From the NCBI GenBank assembly GCA_023055505.1, contig JALIRH010000010.1, positions 7,098,001 through 7,162,000 of the forward strand: a stretch of 64,000 nt of DNA. The letters are read 5' to 3'. The notes beneath the pieces are model-generated. The model made no database searches. It was not told where the DNA came from and worked only from the letters and a program-made list of their open reading frames with translations. The position numbers were made by a program, and so were the translations under genes. Below, piece after piece: positions 51,262 to 63,259 of the stretch (the stretch's first letter is position 1; the number at the start of each line of letters is the position of its first letter). The stretch is from Callipepla californica brunnescens. Taxonomy: Eukaryota; Chordata; Aves; Galliformes; Odontophoridae.

Positions 51262-51282
51262 ACAATGGTCGCAATGTCAAAG
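51262..51282 (+). CDS. KCNH7: KCNH7 21-nt microexon encoding DNGRNVK
   Basis: This is a seven-codon cassette between exons 4 and 5. The upstream exon ends ...GAA G, and the microexon reads AC AAT GGT CGC AAT GTC AAA G. The next exon begins GG CCT, giving HASE-DNGRNVK-GPFNHIK. Without the cassette the frame is still kept (HASE-GPFNHIK). The acceptor is aaaaccag and the donor gtaaag. The same DNGRNVK insert is present, from memory, in the long human KCNH7 protein, so this is a conserved coding microexon and not a chance match. It lies just before the conserved segment leading to S1 and adds a small charged/polar insert to the cytoplasmic linker. It is too short for gene finders that impose a minimum exon length. 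Whether it is alternatively included in birds cannot be seen from DNA alone. Confidence 0.9.
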
Positions 51283-51836
51283 GTAAAGTATATGTCTAGA
51301 CTATACCTTCCAGTGTCTCAACAGCCACACTTTTTGGCATGTTACTGTGCCTGCTGTATGAAATGTTCAAAAGCAACATTCTCATGCTGGCCTCCCTTGA
51401 GCCAGGGGCACTTCTGAAAATATACATGTTAAACGTAGTTATTCTCTTGTCTCAAAGCACTAACTACCAACCCCTGGAAAAAGTGAAGGAATAGTTAAAT
51501 GGTCCTTGAACTTAAGTATCTGGTAATTCAAACATAAAGGGAGGGTTGTAGTCCAGGTCATTCACCTCCTTGCTGCAGTCTAAGCAGGCAAAACTTCTGT
51601 CGAAGCAACCAGGAGTTTTACCTGTGAAAGGATGTAAAATTAGGCTGGGCCACTAATTAATGAGCTATTGTACTAAGGTGGCTACTTGTCATTTAACTAG
51701 CTCAAAAGTAAAAGAATTGTTAATTAGGATTCCTATGGAAATATCTTCACTTATTCCTGTTTTGTCTCCTTAAAACTAGTTTCACGTTCCTGGATGGCAG
51801 GGGGTACGGTTTCAAGCTTCCTGTAGCATTAAAATG

Positions 51837-52081
51837 TGCATGCATGCACTTCATTGCCAGTTTCATGTTTAAATAATATCTTGTGCAGTTACAAAGTTGT
51901 TTCTATTCACCAGCACTGTGCTATGTCTTTTATAAGCATTTTGAAAATCATCCATCTCCAAACAACGATTAAAGTGTTCAGATATTTTAGTTATGTTTTC
52001 AGACAGTTTGTGATTTCATGCATGATGCAAAAAGTGTGCGTACTTTGTAAAGTCTTCTCTCTAAACTGCATGCACTGCATG
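51837..52081 (+). promoter_or_regulatory. Cluster of five TGCATG (RBFOX-type) motifs downstream of the microexon
   Basis: TGCATG occurs at 51837-51842, 51841-51846, 52019-52024, 52067-52072 and 52076-52081, about 0.55-0.8 kb downstream of the microexon donor. A bare GCATG lies closer, at 51337-51341. RBFOX proteins bind UGCAUG in introns, and sites downstream of an exon usually promote its inclusion in neurons and muscle. Elsewhere in the window the hexamer is scattered at roughly one per several kilobases, so this density is exceptional. The functional link to the microexon is an inference. Confidence 0.5.
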
Positions 52082-53767
52082 AGCTAGATTCTGTACAGTG
52101 AGTCATGGGCTATGAAATCATTGCATTTCCTTCATGTTATGTTGGTAAAATCTTGGGGGAAAAAAATGCAGTCATTGTACTGCAAAACAACTTTTATAAA
52201 TGTATTTGCTGCTTGTGAAAGATGTTGGCTTGACAGCTAAGAAAGTGAAATCTATTGTTAATGTGTTCTGTAAGCAGAGGCAATGGAATTCTACCATAAA
52301 AATGGGGAACTCACTTTTAACCTTAAAGAATCCCCTTTGTACAGTAGGCAGAAGCATATTATTCTCCCTGCTTATTTAATTCTTGCCTGTTCTGCTGAAA
52401 GTGTCAGTCAGGGTGCCAATTAGTATCAGTGGTGATTTGTTACAGTCCTCTTTTTCTCCTTCCTACTATGAGAATATAGGAAAAGTCCACTAGCTCTCAA
52501 GTAGCAACTCTGTTGCTGCCAGCCCACAGTGTACTTAAGGTCTAGCAAGGATTTTTAATTAAATACCATTATCAATGATATACACATACATATTTCACCA
52601 AATTTAACGCAAAAGAAGGTGGTGAAAAAAGGTTTCATTCTCATGTGCAATTAATTTAAATCTGGTATCACATGCAAAGGCATGAATTTCACGTAGAGAA
52701 GAGAGTAATTCCCTTTGGAATAGAAGCAATATAAGATTTGAATCCCAGAAAGAGAAACTTCAGTGCAATTTAAGCTTCTATAAAGTTACTATCCAGGAAG
52801 ATTTTATCTATCTAATTATGGATTTAGTTAAACTCTCTTCTGATGCACAGTACGCATCAGCTAGATCTGCCCCTTTGCTAATTTCTAAGGTCACTGTGAG
52901 CCCTGCTTTATTTTAAAGAACACTTTTAATAGAAAAAAGTAGATGGTGGAAAAGATGGATTCAGGTCCTATATGGGAGAAAAGGTCTTTAAGTACAGTGT
53001 CCTATTTCCTTGATAGTATCTTCGATACCAGTCTTTCTAGCATAAAGATGAAAATGAAGACTGATTTTTGTAGTTTAGTTGTTAGAGTACTCACCCACAA
53101 GTTATGTTTCCCTTACATCAAATCATTAGACAAAATACTGAAAGGTCTTAGAGAGCAGAAACTCTGGGTTGAAGGGTAGCACCCTAATGACATCAGGCCC
53201 TCCTTTGTAATCTTGAATATCTTTCTGCACAGTGGTGCTGCCATAGAGTGATCATTCAAGAAACTCTCTAAGACTCACTTTGGAGTGTTAGAAAGTTGGC
53301 ATTCTTTAATATGAAGCTGGATGCGTGGGGGGTATTCTCCTCCTATCACACATACATTGCACAAACAGGTCTTTGGTTTATATAGATTCAGAGGTCTCCC
53401 TGGAGATACATGCATATTCTGTGCAAAGACTCATGGAACCTTTCTTGTCTACAGAAAGTCTTGTGAAACCTCCCTTATCCATTTAATGCAAAGACACAGA
53501 CCTTTCCCCTTATCTAAACAGACTGCAAGGTTTTTCCATAAAGGATCTTATCAGCAACTTGTATCAGCAGCACAATTTGAAATGGGGCAATGGGGGGTTT
53601 TCCCTGACTTATATTAACCTATAGTTTGATTTGGGAAGCAGAAAGCACATCTCTTAATTTTTGTAAGCTAACAAAGCAAATGACAAGTTTGGTTCCTCTG
53701 CAATCATCCTAAATGAAGTGCAGGAGAAACACAATCCTCACCTAAAGAATTTGACAGACAACTAATA

Positions 53768-53790
53768 ACAACAAAAACAAACAAACAAAA
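53768..53790 (+). repeat. (AAAC)n simple repeat
   Basis: This is a short run of aaac-like units. Confidence 0.75.
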
Positions 53791-55142
53791 GAGTCCTACT
53801 TTGTTGCTGAAAAGATAAAGCACAATGGTATGAGCATAAACGATAAAGGTATTGACCTTCACAGAACAGTTTTGGGATCTGAGTCCCATGTGAAATCTCG
53901 AGAGACCAAGTTACAGAATTCAGCAGTGCCTGAATTTACCCACAGCATGCTCCAGGTCGCTGGTTGCTTTGAATTTACTCATTCACAAATTGGAAATACA
54001 ATGCAGCCTATCCCTTGTTTACCCATAGTCTAATTCAGTCGCACAGGTTGGTTACAAATTGTAGCACCAGTTCTTGTTTTCCTTGAAGGATTTAAAAACA
54101 AAAATAAAGTAAAAGAAAAAACACCACATTCTTGCTCATTATCCAATTAGGATACAGTAAGGTTCTAATGCAGACATGAAAAAAAATTAATACTGCATTT
54201 TATTTTACTGCCAGCAAGACCAGGACATCTTGTTAAATCCACAACTTCCTGTTGATGTCCATACATATGCACAGTTCTCTTTTCCAGTGTTATTCTCAAA
54301 ACCAAACTTTTCTTCTATGAATATGTTTGGTTTCTAGACTAACTCTATCATGACAATACAAAATAATTTTACTGATCAGTCATAGTGCTTTCTTGTACAG
54401 TTAGCTAAGTCCAATATTTAAAAGAATAATTATAATCGATATGCACCTCATGAAGAATGGTACTTCATACTTTTTGTTTAATATGACTCATTAAAGTAAT
54501 GCAAGATGATGAAGTGTGTATTAAATACTGCACTAATATTCTACATATGGTTGACCCTATTATTTCAGTATTTTTTGTTCATGACAATTAAGTCAACACA
54601 TTTTGTGAATTAGTGACTTTTCAAAGTTATTCTTTAAAGGCAACATGAGACATAGGTCAATATTTACATTGATATTAAATACAGAGTCTACTCCAGTCTA
54701 TAGTTTGCCAAAAGGCATTTTTGAACTAACAAGTAAACATGAGCAACACTACAGGTGTGATAACAGAGCCTTTGCTCAGTTCAGACACTTTTACAATCGA
54801 ATGACCTACCTCTGCTTTTATAAACAAAAGGGGAATATAGTATTTATATTCAGGCAGAATAATCATAGAGCATACCTGTTAACATGAAAGCAACTAAGGA
54901 TGGACCTAGTATATCTTCTATATTCCAGAGATTTTATACAGAATATTAGAGGCTTTGAGTAAAGGAAATTGCTTATTTACATCCAATAGTTATATTGATT
55001 CTGATTAGTTGTAGGACTATTGTTAAAATGTGGATAATTTTACTAATAGCAAGTACATACTTCCAATATATCCCACTTAAATATTAATATATTTTACTTC
55101 TCTGCATTTGTCAAATACTAAATATGTGATATGATTTTCCAG

Positions 55143-55357
55143 GGCCTTTTAATCATATCAAATCAAGTCTGTTGGGATCCACGTCAGATTCAAATCTCAA
55201 CAAGTACAGCACAATCAACAAAATTCCTCAACTCACCCTGAACTTTTCAGATATCAAAAATGAAAAAAAATCTTCATCTCCTCCTTCTTCGGAGAAAGCA
55301 ATTATTGCGCCTAAGGTGAAAGATCGAACGCACAATGTAACAGAGAAGGTTACCCAG
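55143..55357 (+). CDS. KCNH7: KCNH7 coding exon 5 (linker up to the pre-S1 segment)
   Basis: This 215-nt exon has acceptor ttttccag and donor gtaagg. Two bases complete the split glycine codon, then 71 codons run to a phase-0 end. It encodes the last part of the N-terminal linker before the first transmembrane helix. Landmarks are [51 protein letters not shown] and the terminal VTEKVTQ. In the family the next exon starts with VLSLGADVLPEYK and the S1 helix, and it lies beyond this window. The LNFSDIK segment differs slightly from the mammalian form as I recall it. Read-through of the donor would stay open for 48 more codons with a hydrophobic stretch, stopping at 55502-55504. The TLNF segment is also shared with KCNH2, but the full wording fits KCNH7. 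Confidence 0.96.
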
Positions 55358-56793
55358 GTAAGGCAGTACCCATTATTTGAGTTAATTTTCAGTTTTGTGA
55401 ACCTGACTATCAGTGTATTATGTCTCTGTACCTTTTCCACAGATAGTTTAGATTTCCTTGGAAGGTTTGACTTACGTCACCTCCACTTTAGTTTCACAAG
55501 GTAGTCTATAATATTTGATGGTTTTTCTTATCATCTTCTAAAATATGTATTATGTTTAAAATAGAGTAAACAATTTAAAGTTTTCAGGTATTTAGTTTTC
55601 AACAGGGAAAAGATGTACTATGTATCAGATGTCCCAAGAAAGTCTATTAATTTCTGTGATTCATGTTGGCAAAAAATGTTGTTTTAATTCTGTTTTCTTA
55701 ATTTTGTGAATCACTGATAAGTGCAAGACGTGGTATGGTAACAAATCCTAAGTGTCTGAGCCACTGATGTAAGTATCATAGTTTTGTCTTGTAATTTCTG
55801 CCTCTGGATTTTGTCTTTTTATAATGCCTTTTCCTGTGGGTAGAGTTCCCATACGTGTACATCAAAAGAACTGTCAAAATGAAGAGCAAATACTTTTGAA
55901 CTGGATGTGTAATATTTTCTGTCATCCTTGGGACTTAGGCACACAATCAAATCTGAAAACAATTCAAGAGAATGTTGTTTTGGTGGACATCTAGTTTAGA
56001 AGGATAAGCTTGTGCTGGTGCTTATCTATACAGAAGTCCAGCATACTGCTAACTGAATTGCTTTCACTAGACCAAACTGCATATTCTCTACATTGCCACT
56101 GTGCCAGGTAGTTTCTGTATTTCTGCTCCCTTTGACAGATAAAAAAAATGAATGTACTATATACCCTCCTAGAGAAACAGAGATTGAAGTTCTATCAGTT
56201 CTATCTTGAGATCAGTTAGTGCCTAAAATGTAATTGGATTTTTATCTTTCACATATTTTGTGTGTGATAGCCAACTTGAATCTACAACCATTGTACTTCC
56301 CTTCTTGGTCAGTTGTGAAAGATTTAATCTCTTCAAGATCCATTTTGATATGCTTTAATTATTCATTACAGTTATACATTGAAATATCATCAAAGATAAT
56401 ATGGCAAAAAGTCAAGTTACATTAAAGACTAATTTTTATAAGGTATTTAAGCATGAGTCAAGCTTTATTGGTTTTATCAGAATTCTAATGGGGTAATTAG
56501 TGCCAGACTGTCCAGTTTATATCTAATAATGAAACTGTTATGGGGAAAGAAATATCTATGTTTATACTCCAAGCAACATCATATTATGAAATTCGCATTA
56601 TGAAAATTCCAGTAGAAATGTCTTGGATGAGCTAAAACTTCCAGGAATATTGATGATAAGTATATATAAAATTAGATTTGATTTACACTATGTAGTCATG
56701 TTGGCATAGTCATCTGATACATAGGTCTGTGAAACAGCATCAAAACTCTACAGACAACAATGTGATCAATTGAATCTATTGGTTAGTGTTAGG

Positions 56794-56809
56794 AAAAAAA
56801 AAAAAAAAA
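56794..56809 (+). repeat. Poly-A tract (A16)
   Basis: This is a homopolymer run in the intron after exon 5. Confidence 0.9.
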
Positions 56810-59800
56810 GACTAAAAAATGGCCATGGTAAGTCAAAAATTCAACTTTAATCAGAGTAGGGAGATTTTGAAATAGTCTTCCAATAGAAGTTACAATAGGA
56901 ATTCAGAATGTTTTTAGACAGAGCCTGAGAAATGTAGTAAGGGAATAGATAACATGATGTGTGTTTCTGTGATTACAGAACTCAGTGACATGAAAGGCAA
57001 CTTCTAGTCACATGTCATCACTCCATGCTATGTATCACCATCTCCTTTCCTCAGCTTTGCTGGGAAATTCATTCTTGCTGCTATAACCTGACATTATTAT
57101 TACTGTGACTTCTTTCACTGTCTGCAACTCCGAATACAAACACATGCACTCTGCTACCACAGTGAGCTATCACTGAGCCCCACCATTGTATCACTGCACT
57201 CTGGATACTTTGTAATGTCTCGGTAATAGCAAACCAGATGTCAGTATTTTATGATTCAAGAATGAGTTCCCCTTTCCTGAGATAACAGTTGTATTACTTC
57301 TATCATATTAGCAATTAAGAGAAGGAAGAAAAGCTAGTTAAAAAGGAGCAGTTAGCACATGCTGCTTGCAGAAGGTAGATGAAGAATAATGAACAAAAGA
57401 AACAGAGTAGTCATGGTCATTCTGTTTAGAGGGACAGATACATTTTGACAGAGCTTTTAAGGGGGAGAGTGATGCTTTAACAAATGAGATTTTATTGGAA
57501 TAAATTAGGACTGGACTGAAACAAAGTTTAGATAATAATTTCAAAAGGAACAGAAGCTGTGGGACAGTGGTTGATTTTGAGTTAAAAATAAAAACTAAAA
57601 TGTACATGGAGAAAATGAGATCCCATTGAAGAATTGCTTAATAAATAAATAAAATTCTCAACATCGTATATTTTAACTAAGATGATAAGTAAATCTAATT
57701 GAAAAGAGCTAGGTTATAAATTCTACTGTCATGACCCTTCAAATATTGTTTAACTACTTAACAGGAGTATTCAGGACATTATGTAGACATTAAGATTGCA
57801 GTCACTGTACAGCTAGCAGTAACACTGCTGTCACATACTTAACTGCAAGCTATACGGTAACTGCAATTTTAATCTCTTCATAATGTCCGGAATGTCCTTT
57901 GGTTTAGCTGACTAAAACTCTTCGCGTAATGCAGAGAACCATCACTTCTGCATAACATTGACTTTTACTCATATGAATAGCCCAGCAGTAGCTGCCAGAT
58001 AGCCCTCATTGAATAATTGGCTTTGTTATATCCCATTGTAGATATCTGCCACTAAAATTAGTTACATTTCTGTTCCACTTTACTAAAATCTTTTTTTTTT
58101 AATGTTTCACATTATAATTTCCAGAGATGCTAAGCTAGGCTGTCTTCTAGAACTTACTTTTTTTCTTGACTCATTTTTTGATGGTCTGTTCAAGGAGGCA
58201 ATCCAATTTCTCCACTTTTTTGCACTGACAGGTTTAGATGGGGGCCTGACATTGATCACTAGAAAGAGACAAGTCTTCCCAGAGGCACAAAAAAATAGAC
58301 TTTCTATTAAAGAAGATAGTGGGGCAAAAACAATCGACACCTATTCCTTAACATTTTTGATGAGTCTGCAAAGGGAACTTTCAGGCTCAAAATTATAGCA
58401 TGTAGAGGAGCAACAATAAGAAATTTTATCTTCTTTTTAAAACTTTTTAAGTCCTCTTACATATTCATGTCATGCCAATATATGACTCCAAAGCTGAGAA
58501 ATCTGCTGTGAATGTACTCAGAATGGCATAAAAATTATATTAGTCTGTATCCATCATTAATCTCAGAGAAGAAAGAATTCCTGAATTTCCACAGACTAAC
58601 ACTGTCAACAAGCAATTTACAGTTAATAAGATTCCTTTATTATGTTATTTAAGCAAGACTGTTTTGTGGGCCCTTGTCATTATTGCTAAGAGATTACTGA
58701 TACAAATTCAGCAGTCTCTTCAGATATAACATGGTTGAAAGACTCACTGTAGAGCTGTTGTTTATGATTTCACACAATAACTGAGTTGTAGGAAGGTAGA
58801 ATCATAATATTTTTCAAAACCATCCTCACATCTGAATTTTATATACCCTAACTGTTTACATGGTTGATCAAAAGATTTGGACCTTAATTAGATACACAAT
58901 TGACTGGAAGATTGTGTTCTGATTTGCAGACATGGTGAACACTACAGCTTTTCTTGCAGTGGAGCTTTCAGTGTATGGTGTACCACACAAGAAGAGATGG
59001 ACTTTGTAGTTTCACTACATGTTTTTGTAATCTGGCCAGACTCCTCTCTGTCAGTTCCAAAAGATTAAGAAATAAGTTGCAATATCCCCCAAGGGTAACC
59101 TCAGCTGTTGATACAAAAAGATCTATTATATGATCGTGATTTCAAATGAACCTTCAGGTTCTCAGGCTAAAAGAAGGCATCTAGGACAAAGTGGGGTTGC
59201 CTAAGATCTAAAAATAAACCAAATTATTGAGCTATATATTTTCAGTAGTTTGATTCAGCTGACATGTCTCACCGTTTACAACGTCATGCAATAACTTGCA
59301 CACAAACAACATTTCAAAGCTGTTCACTTTGGAAAACAAGTTGAAAAAAGGCAGAAAATTCTCAATTAAGGGGAAAACAATTTTGGTATGTCCTTCAATT
59401 ATGCAGCAAGGCATATATATAAAGATAAAATTGAGAGCCAACATTCCCTTATTACTGCATGGAAAGTATAAATTATTTGATTCTCCTGAAATATCTTTCT
59501 TTATTCAATTATCTGCTATCCCTGTTCTCAATGATCAATTGATATATATTATTCAGGAATTATTCCCTTTATTTGCAATCATACTTAGCAACCTGATACA
59601 ATATTTTTTCATATTTTATTGTCATTATATATCTGGGTTTTGTTATTACTGTAGATGTTATCATAGAATTAGAATGAATTATCATTTAGAGGCATGACAC
59701 ATCTTCACATGAAAACAAAAAAAGCAGAGGACGTTACCATGCTGACAAAATCAACATCCCCTAGTCTAGTGTAGCAATTTATACCTATGCAAAGATGCCA

Positions 59801-60799
59801 CCAAACTTCAAGAATATACCCCCTTCTATTTGAACATGTGCAAGTGTATAGAAGGAGAAAATAAAGCCCCTGTTTTGATCAGGTTCAGAAAAATGTAACG
59901 TTTTCATTGGAGCTACTTGCTATCACATTAAGTAAGAAGGTGGCCAGTGTAATTACAGATTTACATACATTGTGAATGGTAAAACCTGCCTCGATGGTGG
60001 TTGTTTCCAGAAAATCACCATGTGATAGCTGAATAGGCTAAGCCATCAAAACTGCTAGTGTTTTGAGAAGATTTCACAACATATGGTGGAAATGGAGCAG
60101 TCAGAAAGCCCAGCTGCTTTGAAGTACGCAACCTGGAATCATCCTTAATTAGTACGAGTCATTCCCTCAAGATCTACTCTTCTGAGAAAGGGAATGCCTG
60201 ATTTTGCTGTTAAAAGAAAGGATTCAGTATCTTCTATGGATTAACAGTTTCATGTAATCAGTGTTTGGTATAAGCCCTTTGTTGTTACTGCCTTGAACCA
60301 ATTACTTCCAAGATCTGTTCTGTGATGTTAACATGGGATGGGATATATGCTTTTCTGTTTTTATACATACTAATTTTTTTTCAAGAGCAACATTCTTCTT
60401 TTAATGCTTGTATATGCAGGAGAACAGGTGGGTACCAGTTTTCTGAAAACAATGAATATGATGAATGTGTCAAGGATGTGCTAAGAAATTAAGACTGATA
60501 AAAAGCAAGTTGTAGGCAGCATTTTGGCAAACCTCAGTTCTCTATGATAGAGAAATATTCCATGGTGGATTGACCTCAGAAGTTTATAAACTTGGTAAAT
60601 TAATCTGTGAAAATGAAGAGTTTTGGCACCCACCAGAACTATTCCACCATGAACTGAAAGAAGTTAGGCCTCTGTTTATCCCCTGACAATCCACTGAGAT
60701 CCAGCAAACTCTGATCCACCTGGCATGCACTGCCTGAAATAATACATTTCAAATATGCAGTTATAGCTGCTATGAAACAAGTCAGTCTTTTACATAACC

Positions 60800-60893
60800 T
60801 TAGAACCATACAAAAATGTAGTGTGGAAGAGACCTCTAGAGGCCATCCAACCCAACCTCCTACACAGAACAGAAATAACTTCAACTAGGCTGG
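60800..60893 (-). mobile_element. CR1 LINE 3'-end fragment, antisense
   Basis: About 95 bp reads as an antisense CR1 3' end: ttagaaccatac..., gtgtggaagagacctctaga, ggccatccaacccaacctcc. It is diverged and short. Confidence 0.75.
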
Positions 60894-63221
60894 AGTCAAG
60901 TGGTTAACATGCTAACTCAGGAAACACTTTCTATGTTTAGGCTGAATAAGCATATATTTTCCCAGAGAAAATCACCCAGTGATAGACAGTAATAGCAACT
61001 GATGTGTGGAAAGAGGGAGGAAAGAAGGCAGACAACTGTGGATTTCACGGGCCAGAAAACACAGGCATTTTACAAGGAACATTGCTTGTGTAGCTAACGT
61101 TTAGGATACTCACTTCTTAGAGTCAGTTCTGAGTTGTATTTCCAGAGAATTTTTCCTCTTACTTAACTTACACAAATGACTGTCTGTTAAAATATTCTCA
61201 GAAATAGCCCTGGGCGCCAGGACCTCAGACTCAGGACTTGCTCACTCCAGGTGCCCCGACCCTGAAACTGCCTTGGGTTCTCAAATCTCTTCTGGTACCA
61301 GACACCTCACATGTAAGAATTATGCATACTATACAGTACCCATTCTGAATCTAGCCACAGAATGCTATAACCTGCACAGGCAACCTTTAATATTCACCTG
61401 AAATAGCATATTCATCCCTATTAGGAATCATTTTCATCAGACAAGAAATGCAGGTGCATTCAGATAACAATTTAATACCATTTTTTGCAAGTAACCTATT
61501 TCCCTTTTAGTATAACACTAGTTCAAACACAAAGTGAAAAATTGGTAGATAATCTGAAAGATAACATTCAAGGAAATATTTAAATTCCAACTCAAGACTG
61601 ATAAAAAAAAAATTGATGAATAAGCTGAATGTTCCGTCAGTTTGTAGATAGTAAGGTGATGGTATAACTGGTGATAGTTATAAGGCAGTTATCTTCTACT
61701 GCTGATTAGAAACCATGTGATCTTGAGCATATAAGGGAGAAACAGTAGCAAGTGTGTTTTTCTTTTGGCTTGAGTAGGCGAGAAACATGTGGATTGGTAT
61801 TCACTGTGTACATGTGTTGAAATCTGAGGAAAACAGTCTCTGTTTAGGGTGTGTTAGTGCTTGGAATTTTTTTCTTCAGATTAGAAAAAGTAAGAAAAAA
61901 TTATGTCAGTTCAGCACAATCCGCCCAATGTGTTGTTTGATGAATTCTCATTGATCTCAAAATAAATAAAGTCATGTTTCTCATCTGTAATGTTATTTGC
62001 TAGAACTTGGATAATACTTTCAGTTTGTCACTGGTAACAGAATCAATAGAGAATTTGGATACCTAGAACAGTTCAGAAATAATGCTTTTTTGAAAAAGGG
62101 AAGAACAGTGTTTAAATTATCTTTAAATATCAATAAAATCAGAAATTAGCGAATCAAAATACAAAGGTCATAGAATTCTAAACATTTTATTTAAGAAATA
62201 ATTTGCTGATTAAATAGTGTACTAATTGGTGTGGTCATCTGCCATTCAGTGCATTTCTTTATGGATGATGTAGGCAATGCTAAGAAACGAAATCAGTGAG
62301 GATTATACAATCGAAATCTCCACATGATATTTACTAAAAGTATCTTGTTCAGGCCATCTAAGCTTTTTTGTGTGGAACTATACTGAAATATACAAATCTG
62401 AAATAAAACACATTCTATGAATAATTACTTAATATTCGTACTATTTAGAAAACACACAGAGTTTTTCTTAACAGTACCAGCATAGTCTTGTCTTAGAGTT
62501 ATCTTAGATGATGTCTTTTTTTCTGAAAAGATAAATAAATCCTTCACTGAAACACACAGTAGAATTCTCTCTAATGTGATTTACATGTATATTCAAGTAT
62601 AAGCTTTTATTCAAATAATTGTATACTTTAAGGCATTATCTTTTCAAATATGAAAATTAAAACAACTTTTTATTTAATAACTTGGAAATTGGCATTAACA
62701 GGTATATTCAGCTCCAGCCATAGCCTGTTTGGAATACTACTACTAGTAAATGAAAAACATGTATTAAATAGGAACGAAAGGTTTCACAGCTTTGCATTTT
62801 CTTCTAATCTAAGTATCCATCTTCTTTGAATATGTTCCCCTTTCTAAATAAATTGTATTAATTGTGAAGAAACCAACTTTCCTTTGAAACAAAGGAGCTG
62901 CTGCATGGCATAGTCTCACATTTGTATCACTTTGTTCTGTTCAGACAAGTTCAGTTATATTGTGTTTGTAGCTGGGATAACAATGAAAGATTATAACTGA
63001 AGGAAATACCTCTATTGATGTTAGTTGCTGGGCTTGGAATTGAGCAAGAAATCAGTGCCTGGGGCTCATGGCCATCCTGCAGAACTCGTTAGAGGTCAGG
63101 TAACTTATTTTGACAAATTTTGTTAGTATGACACGCTGACTGTAGCTTCCTTACAAATTCTCAAGCAAAGCTTTAAAAATAAGTTACTTATAGGATGATT
63201 ATTTCCAGATATGCTATGCTA

Positions 63222-63228
<7 letters not shown>

Positions 63229-63255
<27 letters not shown>
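63229..63255 (+). repeat. Poly-T tract (T27)
   Basis: This is the longest homopolymer in the window. No recognisable antisense retroposon sequence adjoins it. Confidence 0.93.

Positions 63256-63259
<4 letters not shown>

Larger units (their letters stand above)
51283..55142 (+). other. KCNH7: KCNH7 intron between the microexon and exon 5 (3.9 kb)
   Basis: It runs from gtaaag to ttttccag and contains the TGCATG cluster at 51837-52081. No repeats beyond short A-rich runs were recognised, and no further exon. Confidence 0.88.

Noticed and set aside
59296..59697. 133-codon open frame, I/F/Y-rich
   Set aside because: Composition is that of random AT-rich DNA, there are no recognisable motifs, and the frame starts at an arbitrary ATG with no promoter or splice context.
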